A DNA stretch of 64,000 bases, taken from assembly GCA_022225965.2 (NCBI GenBank), contig JAKJXP020000099.1, positions 62,001 to 126,000 of the forward strand, in the 5' to 3' direction. Below the pieces are notes generated by a model that was not told the origin of the DNA, searched no databases, and saw nothing but the letters and a program-made list of their open reading frames with translations. A program made the translations under genes and the position numbers. Below are positions 11,065 to 22,312 of this stretch, one piece after another. How positions within the stretch are numbered: the first letter of the stretch is position 1; every line of letters begins with the position of its first letter. The DNA comes from Diatrype stigma. Taxonomy: Eukaryota; Ascomycota; Sordariomycetes; Xylariales; Diatrypaceae.

Positions 11065-12141
11065 TGCGTGAGATTTCGGGGTCTAATAGTACGTTATAAT
11101 GATTTCGAAAACCGTAGATGTGTGTATTGTTGATTGTTTTGATTCTGCACTGCTGCATTTCAGAATATGGAGGTTAGTTGAACATCGTAAGAGCTACTCT
11201 CTTTGAGGGAGGAACGTCTGCTTATATATATAAATGGCACAGGAGTCACGTGCTGTACGCAACTACTCTAGCATTGAATTTAAGTTCAACATGTACCTCT
11301 AACTCATATAATAGCCCTTCCTTGTAACTCATGTGATCTGTCCTCCTTCCCTTTCACATCATTCCCCCTGGCCACTCCTCACGTATTCTTGGGGAGCCAG
11401 TGGCGCCAGCCGCACCCACCCCTAGAAAAGTAGTTTGAGGTCTGAGATAAGGTGTAAGTCGCCTGTTTCCATGCCAACTCCGCATAGGGACCAACCTAAC
11501 GGCATTGTTATTGGCGGTAATGCTAGCTCCGGGTAAGGTAACAATACCTATCACTCTAGGCACTAAAGCACCTGACACTTTCTTTCCAGTCACTCATTAC
11601 ATTCCAATAGAACCTTCATATAGCGCGCCTATCTTGCTTTCGAAGATCCTGCCTGGTATGGGAGCTTCGCAGATTATAGAAATTAGCATTTAATCCAGTT
11701 AACAAAGTTCTATTACCGCTTGATTAGGTGCAGTTAAGTAGAACCGTCGACTAAATGTTGTACCAACAAGTGCCCAACTGTTTTGGGGTTTATTTTTTAG
11801 ACTTCTTTTGCCATTCTGTTTAGCGTTTCACGTCAAACCTTAGCCTCAATATCTCCCATACATGTAAGTACTTTGCGTTTACTATAGAGGGCTACAGTGT
11901 AATCCACCAAGTGTAAAACCCATGGCTATCTCCGAATAAGGCCTATAAAAATCGTACATACCTCGATACAGAATTGACCGCAAGCTCTCCCAATTTCCCA
12001 CGCAACAAACCTATCCATTGCTACGGTAAAACCCAGTCTCTCCGAGCCCTTTTACCTACAACATCGTACGAACGATCCGTGAGAGATTACTCTCTTCTCA
12101 GAACAATAACCAACTTTGATCATCACAAGTACTTAGCCATC
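11065..12141. other. Shared divergent promoter region of the two YDLR/SPYF genes
   Basis: 1077 bp between two start codons pointing outwards. TATATATAAA sits at 11223-11233 on the 9988-11064 gene's side. There is CT-rich sequence at 11340-11420, and CCTATAAAAATCG near 11941 upstream of the 12142 gene. No ORF here is convincing. Confidence 0.4.
11223..11233 (-). promoter_or_regulatory. TATA element for the 9988-11064 gene
   Basis: TATATATAAA-type run read on the minus strand, about 160 bases from the ATG; this implies a leader of roughly 130 bases. Confidence 0.3.
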
Positions 12142-12648
12142 ATGGGCAAAGCGCGGCGATCAAAGGCATCATTGCCACCCAAAACACCAGCAGCAGCCGC
12201 AACAACCACATCACTACTATCAATGACGACAACAACACTCAGATCAGATCCAAATCTGGGATACAAAGTCAAGGTGTTACTATACGACCTGCGTAATATC
12301 GAGAAAGATCACGCCGCAGTACAGAGGATCCAAAGTACGGTCGATGCTTTATACATTAGCAGCCCGTACTTCACCCCCGAGGAAGCCGCTCGTGTCAAGT
12401 CTGCCATTGTGGATAGCAACGGCGACCATCTACAAGACTCACAACCAAGTATTCACCACTTGACGGTGGAAGAAGCTATTCATACCCGCTTAGGGGGATT
12501 CTTCAATAAAAGGGGAGCCAGTGAAGATAAGCGCCCTTGTGGCCCTCACGACATGGGACCTGTGTACGAAGAGGTTTTTGGCATATCAAAGGAAGAACTG
12601 CAAGATGAGAAATTCTTGTCCAGGTTGAAAAGACAGGGGGTGGCATGA
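12142..12648 (+). CDS. Small hypothetical protein sharing the YDLR/SPYF domain
   Basis: ORF of 168 residues. The frame is open further upstream but without an ATG until CATCATGGGC at 12142, which has a good context. Residues 1-35 are basic then Ala/Thr-rich and probably disordered. Residues 42-150 form the domain: YDLR (48-51), SPYF (74-77), an insertion, then HDMGP (136-140) and FGIS (147-149). The 30-residue block from YDLR to SPYF aligns without gaps to the minus-strand gene at 9988-11064, with 12 identical positions by eye. The terminal HDxxPxxExxxGI also matches. A short charged helix ends the protein. No known family recognised. A perfect hairpin overlaps the stop codon. Confidence 0.7.
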   Translation: MGKARRSKASLPPKTPAAAATTTSLLSMTTTTLRSDPNLGYKVKVLLYDLRNIEKDHAAVQRIQSTVDALYISSPYFTPEEAARVKSAIVDSNGDHLQDSQPSIHHLTVEEAIHTRLGGFFNKRGASEDKRPCGPHDMGPVYEEVFGISKEELQDEKFLSRLKRQGVA

Positions 12649-12666
12649 GTGGTGGAATCACCACTC
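12647..12666 (+). other. Perfect hairpin at the stop codon and start of the 3' region
   Basis: GAGTGGTG - GAAT - CACCACTC: an 8-bp stem with a 4-base loop beginning inside the TGA codon of the upstream gene. Confidence 0.45.
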
Positions 12667-13461
12667 AGGGGAATCAACACAACTTCGCAACACCCAAGCT
12701 GCCTAGTCCCTCAGCTCGGGATATCCTTCTTATTCGAACCTGCCACTTCATTATTCGAAATTATGGTCCCATTATTCGGGTTTTATTTAAGTAACAAGCT
12801 CAAATAGTCGGATATAGCGCTTCGAGAATTACTAAAGGCGGGAGATTATAGGTATGGTGGATCGGGCGCATCAGGCAAGAAAGATTAAGGTGCAAGGTGA
12901 GGTGGAAATGATAATAATAATAGTAATACCTCCAAGCCAGCCCCTATTCTAATCCCACATGAGAATATCACCTTAAAACTTTCCTGGGCATTCCACTTCG
13001 TCACATCCATCTTATAAACCTCATCTTCTCTCTAACCTCGAGCCATAGTTCGCTATCCAGCACTTTGATCGAATGCGCCAATAATAACTATGTGGTGGTA
13101 ATAATAGTACTGGGTGCTATTGGGTGGTGGGGATAGTTAGGCTGCATTCTGGGGCTGATACGACCATAGCATGCAGTTATAACTTCAACATGCATATAGT
13201 GTCACAGCTAACCGCCAAGGCGCTCTGGGAAGGGATGGACGGTCTCGCGATGATGTCGGGTGAAGGAAGCACCCTTAAATGTTCCTATGAATCCCTCCCC
13301 CCAACCAAATATTTCTCCCTTCTCTATGCAATGTCTTCATGACACTCCATAGACTGACTGTGAATCGCGTATGGCCCCGTTGCGTATATTTCCTCTATAA
13401 ACCATATATTTATTTCCTACGGCGTCGCTAGGGCTTCGCCGATACAGCTCTTGCTAGCGAG
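12667..13461. other. Intergenic
   Basis: AT-rich. The word ATTATTCG occurs three times within 12735-12780, and an AATAATAATAG run lies near 12910. A TATAA element sits before the esterase. No gene seen. Confidence 0.4.
13396..13400 (+). promoter_or_regulatory. TATA element of the carboxylesterase
   Basis: TATAA about 62 bases upstream of the ATG at 13462. Confidence 0.35.
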
Positions 13462-15460
13462 ATGTTCTCGCCATTACTACCCACGGTGCTGTTGGGTCTA
13501 GCCGTCCGCCACGTTGCCGCCACAGGCCCCATCGTGCAGCTCGAAAACAGCAAAGTCACGTACCGCGGCGTGGCAAGCGGTTCAATAGAGCACTTCCACA
13601 ACATCCGCTACGCCCACGACACGTCCGGCGAGCGGCGCTTCGCCCCGCCCGAGCCGTACCTCCCGCCAGATGACGGGGGCGAGATCGACGCCACGACGCC
13701 CGGCCCCGCATGCCCCCAATCCCGACCCGGCATGCCGCCGTTCTTCGACGCGACCCCGCACATCAGCGAGGACTGCCTGCACCTGCGCGTGTCCCGGCCG
13801 GCGGGGACGACGGCCGCGGACAAGCTGCCGGTCGTGGTCTGGCTGCACGGCGGCGGCGTGGTCAAGGGATCGGCGCACGACGCCCACGCCGACCCCGAGC
13901 GGCTGCTCGCGCTGTCGGCGGCGCTCGGCCGGCCCGTCGTCTACGTGGCGCTGAACTACCGGCTGACGATCTTCGGCTTCGCGCGCCTGCCGGTCTTGAA
14001 GGAACAGCGCTCGCTCAACGCGGGCATGCGCGATCAGCGCGCCGGGTTCCAGTGGGTCAGGGACCACATCGCGGCGTTCGGCGGCGACCCGGACCGGATC
14101 ACGGCCTTCGGGCTCAGCGCCGGCGGGACGTTCATTTCGATGCACCCCCTGGCCTACGGGGGCGAGAGGGGCGTGCCGTTCTCCCAGATCTGGGCTATGT
14201 CGGGGCCGCCGGGCACGGCGCTCAATGTTACCTCGGACGTGACGGAAATGCACACTCTGGCCGTGGCCGAGAAACTGGGGTGCGGGGCCGCTGATGGTGA
14301 TAGTGATGATGATGATGGTAAGGCGGTCTTGCAATGCTTAAGGGCGGTGCCGATGGAGAAGTTGACGGAAGTGGCAATGGACTATTCCAGGGAGAACCAT
14401 CCGCCGGCCGGGCTCTTTACTTTCATCCCATCGGTTGACGATGATTTTATACCCGACCGGCACTCAGTGCTATACAAATCTGGACGGTTTGTAAAAGGTA
14501 TGCGTGCCCTGGTCGTCCACCACCTTACTGTTTTGTCCTTCCCTAGGGTTGCTTGCCATAGTTAGCTGACCGAAGACACTAGGGATCCCCACGGTCTTCG
14601 GCTGGGCCCAGGACGACGGCGCGATGAACGCCGGGCCAGCCCCCGCTTTCGAGAACGAGGAGGCTATGAAAGTCCCGATCCAGAGCTTCGCGCACGCTCT
14701 CACGGACGAGGATTACGAAACGCTCTTCTCGCTGTACGACGCCGCGGATTTTGCCGAGGACGTTCGGAACTACGAGGTCCGGAAGGCGGAGCCCGATCCC
14801 GCCGCACCCGTGCACTATTTCCGGGTCTCCCGCATCCTGCGGGACATGCTGTTCGCCTGTCCCTCCGTCGATTTCGGGCACGAGATGTCCAGGCAGTCCA
14901 GGGCGCTCGACCCGGCCTTCCCCGGGGTTCGCCTCTACGACTTGAACCAGAGCATGCTGACGCCCCTGTTCGAGGGGGCCGGGATGCCGTACCTGGGCGT
15001 CTGCCACGGTAGCGACACGAACTACATATTCAATGGCCTGTTCCCGGAAGGCGACGTTTCGGACAACGATCAGAAGCTATCCGTATCGATGGCGGCATCG
15101 TTTATCAATTTCGCCTACACCGGTAGCCCGATCAATGCGGATGATGAAGGCTTCGATTCGTGGCCGGAAGCTTTCCCGGAAGATGAAGCTCTGCGTGGCG
15201 AAGATGAGTCCGGCCCCTCCCGCATCAACCTACAGCTTATTGGAGGACCGCTTGGGACAGGACCTTGCTCTTTGGGTCAAGGGTCCAGTCATGAGGCCGG
15301 GCAAGAAGCAGGTAGCATGCAACATCCACTCGTGGATAATACAGAATATGGCGAGATGGAGACTGCCGTTCTCCAAGCCCGGCGTAAGCAACTCGAGCGC
15401 GAGAAACTGCTGGAGCGTTGTGCATTCCTCAGCACACTTGCCCCGAAACTAGGCGTATGA
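13462..15460 (+). CDS. Secreted type-B carboxylesterase (alpha/beta hydrolase), two exons
   Basis: Exons 13462-14497 and 14583-15460 (intron donor GTATGC, acceptor CACTAG) give 637 residues. Residues 1-20 are a signal peptide ending near VAATGP. Family marks follow in order: EDCLHLRV (about 103), the oxyanion-hole HGGG (129-132), the nucleophile Ser219 in FGLSAGG, an acidic member in the AQDDG region just after the splice, and the catalytic His in GVCHGSD near the C-terminal third. Members hydrolyse ester bonds outside the cell. The substrate is not predictable; cholinesterase, lipase and feruloyl-type esterases share this fold. A short acidic insert (DGDSDDDDG) lies in exon 1. 13620-14160 is extremely GC-rich with GC at wobble positions, which creates long antisense shadow ORFs. 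Confidence 0.88.
14498..14582 (+). other. Carboxylesterase intron
   Basis: 85 bp, GTATGC...ACACTAG. Splicing restores the frame from FVK into GIPTVFGW. Confidence 0.7.
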
Positions 15461-16140
15461 ATGTTATTATGAATACATAACTACTGCGGAAGGATAATGG
15501 TCGCCTGCTCCGAATTCTTATCTCTTGTCTTCAAATTAAGGCGTAATTTGATATACCAAAGTACCGGCACCCCCTTTCAGCAGTGCTCAGCACTTACGTC
15601 TACCTCCGCGCACCCAAGCGTATACACAAGCATAATCGCATGACAAAACTTCAAAATGTTGAACTGGTCATCCGGCACAGGTTATTCAACGAACCAGACA
15701 GTGGTCTCAATGCATCTTTTTATACATTCATACCTCGAGGGGTCGTAACGAACACCTCGAGACCGTGGATGCTCCGCTCCCGAACTCCGTTCCCGTCTGT
15801 CTAGTCCAGTTAAGGGACCAGCAAGTGAGATCGACCACCTAGCTTAGTAGTAGCGATTGATGTCTTTTTCTTCTTCTTCCCATTCTACATGTTGAACCGC
15901 AATGATGAATGCATCTCGAAATCTCGTTAAGTCGTCTTCCCCGCGGGTTTGGACCCTAACCCTCCGCTTTCTCTTCTCTATGTTCTTTTAATGTTGAAAC
16001 TATGCAGTTGAAATTCTTGACAGTGCATGCACTGCATGCACCCCCTTTTCCCCTTTCTCTCTAACATGATGTTGAACTCGAACGTGTTGAATCATAAGTC
16101 TAGTAAAAGATCATAAGTGCAGATTATACAAGAGCTCTAC
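15461..16140. other. Convergent intergenic spacer between esterase and P-protein
   Basis: 3' ends of two genes meet here. It contains CT-rich sequence near 15860-15890 and a TGCATGCACTGCATGCA palindrome at about 16023. No gene seen. Confidence 0.4.
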
Positions 16141-19100
16141 TTAGTCCTCATCGGCTACAGTGGTAGTGTCCTCGACAGGCGGACAGGTGCAGAAGAGGTT
16201 AAGGTCACCGTACGCTGCGCATTAGCAGAATTAGCATCATCATCGTCACGTGAGAGGGCCTGAGGGGTATAACGCACTATCATCGACCCTCGCCACGCTG
16301 GGCCAGAACTTCTTCTCCTTCAGCCAGGGCAAGGGATACGCAGCCTTCTCACGAGTGTAGGACCTGTCCCAGGCGCCTGTACCGTCGTCACCTTCGACGA
16401 TATCGCGCATGGGGTGGGGCGCCATCTTCAAGACATTGCGCTCGCGGGGCACCTTCCCCTCCTCAACCTCGCGGATCTCCTCGCGGATGCTGACGAGGGC
16501 CTCGACGAAGCGGTCGAGCTCCTCGCGGCTCTCGCTCTCGGTCGGCTCGATCATGAGGGTGCCCGCCACGGGCCAGCTCATGGTAGGCGAGTGGAAACCG
16601 TAGTCCTGCAGGCGCTTAGCGATGTCGATGACCTCGACGCCAGCCGACTTGGCGAAGGGGCGCGCGTCCAGGATGAACTCGTGCGCGCACCGCCCGTGCT
16701 CGTTCGTGTACAGGATCGGGTAGTGCGGCCGCAGCCGCGAGAGCAGGTAGTTGGCGTTCAGCAGCGTGATCTTGGTCGCGTGGGTCAGGCCCTCGGGTCC
16801 TGTTGGGATTCGGAAAGTGGGTAAGCATCAATCAACGGTTCAACAGCTTATAGAAGAGGACAAAAGGGGTAGTCGAGGGTTGGCTTCCTTGCATATGGGT
16901 TGGAAGATATAATGATGCGGGAGGGGGGAAGTATACGTGTCATGGATCAAACTTACCCATCAGACTGTTGTAAGCCCAGCTGATAAGGCTTATGCTGGCG
17001 CTTCCATAAGGAGCGCTACTCACTGCATGGCCACGAGCTCCCCTAACATCCGCGAGTCTCCTTTTGGTCCTATCGTTGGGACTAGGCTTATATTGAGCTG
17101 GCAGGTAAGGGGCAAGGTGTTCCTTGACGCAAATAGGACCGACGCCAGGGCCGCCTCCTCCGTGAGGGATGCAAAAGGTCTTGTGCAGGTTGAGGTGGCA
17201 CACATCGGCGCCGATCTCGCCCGGGGAGCAGAGCCCAATCTGGGCGTTCATGTTGGCACCGTCCATATAGACCTGGCCGCCGTATTGGTGGACAAGGCTA
17301 CAGGCCTGTTTGATTCCGGGCTCGAACACGCCATACGTGCTCGGATATGTGATCATGATGGCACCAAGTTCCTCTTTGTACTGCTCGCACTTCGCGCTGA
17401 GATCTTCCAGGTCGAGGTTGCCCGTCTGAACATCGCACTTGACGGGGACAACACGCATGCCCGCCATAGCCGCGGAAGCAGGATTCGTCCCGTGGGCGGA
17501 GACGGGGATGAGACAAATGTCGCGTTTCTTGTCTCCTTGACCATGCTCCTTGAGGTAATCCCGGATTGCCCGAAGTCCCGCAAACTCACCCTGAGCTCCA
17601 GAGTTAGGCTGCAAAGAAACGGCGAACATATTGGTCACAGACGCTAACTGATACTGAAGTGATTGTAACAGCTTGAGATAGCCAAATTTGAGTTGGCCTT
17701 TCGTGGAAGGGTGAATCTGGGAGAACTCGGGATAGGAAATAAGGGACATCTCGGTTGTGCCATTGAGCTTCATCGTACATGAGCCAAGGGGTATCATTGA
17801 GTGAACCAGCGACAGGTCCTTCGACTGCAGATGAAAGATGTAGCGCAATAACTCTGTCTCCGAATGATGCGTATTGAACACCGGGTGGTCTAGGAAGCTA
17901 GTTGTTCGGCGGAAAGTGTCGGGAATAGCTAGAGGACCGGACTGTTGGCGAAGTATGTCCTGGACAAATGCGGCCGTTTTGCTCCGGGCTTCTTTATCGA
18001 AAGTCTCACGTTTAAGGTCAACACTTTCGAACAAGTATGCAAGTAGTTCGATATCGGGCAACGTGGTCGTCTCATCGACGGAGATACGGACCGCATCTTG
18101 ACCAAAATCGCAAACTTCAAGATCTGTTTTACTAGTTAGACGTTTGAAAAAGAGTTGTTTCTCGCGTGAGCCAAAATTAATGACGACTGTGTCAAACAAG
18201 ACGGGTTCCTTGCTGGCTTTTGGTCGTCCTGTGGCGAAGCCGCAAGATTCGGCGACAGCTTGGATCACCCTTGCTCCACGGACGACTCGCTCAGCTATGG
18301 CCTTGAGACCTTCCGGGCCATGATAGATAGCGTATAGAGCACTTATATTGGCTAACAAGGCCTGTGATGTGCACACATTGCTAGTTGCCTTCTCCCGTCT
18401 AATATGCTGTTCTCGCGTCTGCAAGGCCAGGCGGTAGGCTTTTCCACCGAGTCGATCTTTGGAGAGGCCAACCAAACGTCCTGGGATTTTGCGCTTGTAC
18501 TTTTCGTGTACGGCGAAGAAGGCCGCGTGCGGTCCACCATATCCCATCGGCACTCCGAACCTCTGAGCGCTTCCAAAGGCGATGTCGGCGCCCCACAATC
18601 CAGGGGGCTTGAGCAATGTCAGAGCTAGGAGGTCAGTTGCAACGCTCATCAGAGCGCCCTGCTTATGTACTAAGGCTGCCAGTGCCTCATAATTGTCGAC
18701 ATAGCCGTAAGTATCTGGATATTGCACCATGGCGCCAACTAGGTCATCGCCGAGAGCCTCGACCTGAGCAAGAGATTTGCGGTTCGTGAGGTCGAGTTTT
18801 AAAATGGAAATACCGAATCCTTCTGCGCGCCCCTGCATAACCGCAATAGTCTGAGAGTGGAGTGAGTCCGAGACAACAAATGTCTTGCCCTCCCGTTTGG
18901 CCCTGGAAGAAGGCAGGGCATTCAAAGACAACGTCATGGCTTCCGCAGCTGCAGTTCCCTCGTCTAATAGACTAGCGTTCGCAATTGGTAGCGCGGTGAG
19001 ATCCGTTACCATGGTTTGGAAGTTGAGCAGACATTCCAGACGGCCTTGGCTGATCTCTGGTTGATAAGGGGTATAGCTCGTGTACCACGCTGGGTTCTCG

Positions 19101-19636
19101 AGAACATTGCGTTGGATGACTGCCGGCGTATGGGTGCCGTAGTAGCCTTGTCCGAGAAAGGATTTCCTTTTTGCAATGGTGGATCGGAAGCGTCTAAGTT
19201 CCCTCTGGAGCTCTGATTCAGAGTAGATCTTGTCTGCCATATGCGTCTGCAACTTGCGCCCAGAGAGGATATCAGGCGGGATAACCTCGGCAACGAAAGC
19301 ATCTAGGTCCTCTACAGGAGGTGATAGCGCTTTCAACATCTCGACTGTGTCTTTGTCATCTGGACCAATATGACGCCGGGGGAACGTGTCTAGATCTGCG
19401 AGTGAGGCTACAGCGTCGGCCGAGTGTGGCACCGAGTTGACATCCTCCAGAGTAGCACGCGGTGCCGACGTTCCTGAGAACGCTCTTCGGCCCGTGGTCG
19501 CTACCACTTTATATGCGCACTGGTGACATATCCACGACTTCGAAAGCTGCAGCCGGGAACGAGGCGAAGCTGAGGCCCGTGAATGGGCAGCCAGTTGACC
19601 CAGGCACCGCGGGATCGCTCGTGAGGAGCTTGCCAT
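16141..19636 (-). CDS. GCV2: Glycine dehydrogenase (decarboxylating), mitochondrial P-protein of the glycine cleavage system
   Basis: Three exons on the minus strand: 19636-16957, 16799-16278 and 16214-16141, giving 1091 residues, the expected size. An upstream in-frame ATG at 19657 would add seven residues, but a TATA-like run at 19685-19695 is so close that 19636 is the likelier start. The N-terminus is basic, Ser/Ala-rich and acid-poor, i.e. a mitochondrial presequence. The next part, RRHIGP, opens the first PLP-fold domain. The second domain has the PLP-lysine motif HLNLHKTFCIPHGGGGPG. The C-terminus ends YGDLNLFCTCPP, as in other P-proteins. It decarboxylates glycine with PLP and passes the aminomethyl group to lipoyl-H-protein in the matrix. 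The last intron (16215-16277) starts with the less usual donor GTGCGT. Confidence 0.95.
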
Positions 19637-19684
19637 CTTTTTGCAGCGAAATATCACTTGGAAGCCAATCTCTGCCAGTCAAAT

Positions 19685-19695
19685 GGTATATAAAA
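19685..19695 (-). promoter_or_regulatory. TATA-like element of the P-protein gene
   Basis: GTATATAAAAA on the plus strand reads TTTTTATATAC on the minus strand, about 50-60 bases before the ATG at 19636. Confidence 0.3.
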
Positions 19696-20117
19696 AGAGT
19701 ATAAATGGGCGGTGGACAGGCTTACTCTCTCATCAACGTTCACAGCCGTGACAGGTTAACAAGAAGAGGCGGGGCCAAATCCAAGGAAGAAGGGATCTCT
19801 AGATGGTTGGGCTCTAGTCAACACTCATTATCCAGAGGACCGGGTTTGTCACTGTAGGTGATCGATGAACGATAGACGATGTCCAGAAAGTAAGACAATG
19901 AATGCCGCACAACGCAAACTACCCGATTGGCTTACCAGGCAAACGATGCAACGGATGAGAGTCGATCGGAACGTCGATGCCAACGACCACGCCAAGTTGA
20001 GTCCCCAACACAAAGAAAGGGGTGGGAAGAGGGTGACGAGACGAAGCTACAAATAATAGTGCGTACGAAGTATGTATCCGGGGTAAGTCAGGGAGGGTTT
20101 GCTTGGTGGTGAAAACT

Positions 20118-20140
20118 CCTGTCCTGTCCTGTCCTGTCCT
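20118..20140. repeat. CCTGT microsatellite, 4.6 copies
   Basis: Perfect five-base repeat. Confidence 0.8.
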
Positions 20141-20490
20141 CTGGGTGCAGTTCGTCCGTCCCCGGCCATCGGCCCAGCGGTTCGAGATAAGGGCGATAAA
20201 GGACGAAAATCGAATGTCTTTTCCATTTTAACGGCCTAGGTACGGCATATGTAACGACTATTACTGTAGCTAAACGTATCTAAACCTTAATGACTTACCC
20301 AAGTGGGCAGCAGTGCTAGACCCCTTCTGGGGTACAATGCCACCTGCAACTGCTGCAGTGCTGTACTGGCAGTGCCTACCTACATGACTATGTACCTGCC
20401 CTCCTCATGCATGTGAGTATCGACATACCGGTAGGTAGGCCCCTAGGGTAGTGTGCATGCCTAAGTAGTAGTTAGGGTTTGACTATGGGC

Positions 20491-20514
20491 AAGCCAGCAA
20501 GCCAGCAAGCCAGC
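20491..20514. repeat. AAGCCAGC tandem repeat, three perfect copies
   Basis: Eight-base unit repeated three times in the upstream region of the P-protein and TOM5 genes. Confidence 0.8.
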
Positions 20515-21084
20515 ACCTGCAATGGTGGAATGGACGATCTCGGTTCCAGCCAGGCGTTGCCGGCGCTGCCCGGGTGCATGTCCCCTTAGCATTGGTTAGC
20601 AGCCCCAGGTAATTGCACGCAACCGGCCCTCCGTATCGAGGAGCGCCGCCCCAAGCAAGGAGCTTGGTCCAATCAAGGAGTCTCCTCGGTCTTGCGATGC
20701 GCACCTGGTTGGTCAGGCAGTACGTAATCGAATATCCGAGCAATCGGACATTTTTAGCGGGTTCTGAACTTCTGACGTAGGTGCGTAGGCTGAAATAAAA
20801 TTCTAGCTCAAAAGCCTTATCAGGTAATTTTCTAGCTCGTTGGTTGCGGGTTACTTATCTGTTTATCTACGCTACAAACAAAGCCTTATCGTGGCAGCCC
20901 GTGGGTAGAGTTTTAAGCCACATCGTGACGTCCCATGCCATTATACCATTATATGCCATACCTACCATACCATACCATACCATCATCCCGCACGCCCGCA
21001 TTTCAACGCCGAATTTGATTGATCACAGCAGCCCAACGATCTCATAGGCTTCTAAAAAGAACTACAAGCTTTCCCGTAATCACG

Positions 21085-21508
21085 ATGTTTGGAGGATGTG
21101 AGTTGTCAATAACAATAATTGATTCAAACCATGCTCCGGCCTGACCTGACCGGACCGGCAGGATCTGGTACTGGTACTGGTACTGGTCTTTGCATGTTTA
21201 TCGTTTCTCCTCGTCGTTACTAACAACCGATACCCCGAAACAGTCGCACCACCCCAGCTCTCCAAAGAGCAGATCGCCATCCTAGAGACGGAGGCGAACT
21301 CGACGGTCAAGAGCTTCGTGGCCACGGCTGTTGTGCTTTATATCTGTAAGCCCCTATCCACATACCTCTCCTGGTTCTCGTGCATTCGTATGCGCATGCA
21401 CACGCATTCCTTCGCTCTACATATGTACCTGGTCACTGCTCTAACGCAGCACTCTTCTTCGTCTCTGCAGCCCCCTTCGTCGTCGAGGCGGTATCGAACT
21501 TCTTCTAG
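21085..21508 (+). CDS. TOM5: TOM5, small subunit of the mitochondrial outer-membrane import complex
   Basis: Three exons, 21085-21097, 21244-21345 and 21471-21508, give only 50 residues, so ordinary ORF searches miss it. The protein starts MFGGFAPPQLS, continues with a charged helix, and has one C-terminal hydrophobic anchor (ATAVVLYISPFVVEAVSNFF). Fungal Tom5 has exactly this design: a short cytosolic acidic part and a tail anchor with a conserved Pro in the membrane segment. It helps assemble and stabilise the TOM40 channel and passes preproteins into it. The splice sites are strong (GTGAGT/AACAG and GTAAGC/TGCAG), and all phases agree. Introns take up two thirds of the gene. Confidence 0.9.
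21165..21187. repeat. CTGGTA repeat inside TOM5 intron 1
   Basis: CTGGTA three times plus a partial unit. Confidence 0.7.
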
Positions 21509-22312
21509 GCGAACTAGCGGTCGATAAGACATTGACACCACACCACACTACACCACACGATACAATACAACACAAAACGTTGGCACGAGATGTCCCCAGC
21601 GCCAACGGAGGGAAGGCCGGGTTCGGCTCGGCTTCTGTAAGAATAAGGAGACAGGAAGCTGTAGCTTGTGTGCGCACTAGGTAGCTGGCTCGGCCCAGCT
21701 CAGCTCAGCTCAGTACGGGCACGGGCACGACATGAGCAAGAACATAGACACATAGACTAGTGTACATATATGCATAGTATCTACCTAGACAGGCGGGCAA
21801 GGGCATCTCCACATCACGCACGGGAAATCAGTGTATGAGAAGCGGCCGACCTTCGGTTGACAAGTATTAAAGCGCCTGGGAGATCAGGCATGTGTTTGGA
21901 AGCAGCTCACTCAACGCGGTGAATATGATGGTGAGAATCGGCGTTGGGGACCGACCGTAGTGCCAAGTTCTTTTCCTCCGTCCTTCATTATCAAGTAGCA
22001 GCAGCATCTCCAAATGCCGAACGTTGGTTGTTTCCTACATCAAAAGCCCGACTCCAGATACTTGTACATCGTGACCGATCCGCTCGGATCGGATCGGGGT
22101 CCCACCCCTATTTCTCTGAGAAGGCTATCCATTATTCCCGGACAACCCTTCTCGTCCGTAAGTCTCGAAACATCATTACGCCCGAACACTGGGTTCGTGC
22201 GAAACTCGGGCGCAATGGGTTTTGAGACTTACAGCTCGTCCGTCTGTCTAGTGTCTCAATCACATGTCATGCAAAACGCTTATATCCCGACAGGCAGAAT
22301 AGACAAGACGCC
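21509..22312. other. Convergent spacer between TOM5 and NUP57
   Basis: Both genes end here. Short CAGCT repeats occur near 21694-21712 and a GATCGGATCGG run near 22088-22098. No supported gene. Confidence 0.4.

Larger units (their letters stand above)
19658..21084. other. Divergent intergenic region between P-protein and TOM5
   Basis: About 1.4 kb with several short tandem repeats (20118-20140, 20491-20514 and CATAC repeats near 20955-20985), CAGCAGTGCT/CTGCAGTGC words near 20308-20375, and start regions of two oppositely transcribed genes. No ORF with gene-like features. Confidence 0.45.

Noticed and set aside
13582..14334. 250-residue minus-strand ORF over the esterase
   Set aside because: Arg/Pro/Gly-rich antisense shadow of a G/C-ending coding region; the plus frame has all catalytic motifs.
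16937..17647. 236-residue plus-strand ORF within the glycine decarboxylase gene
   Set aside because: Opposite strand of a conserved exon; no protein features of its own.
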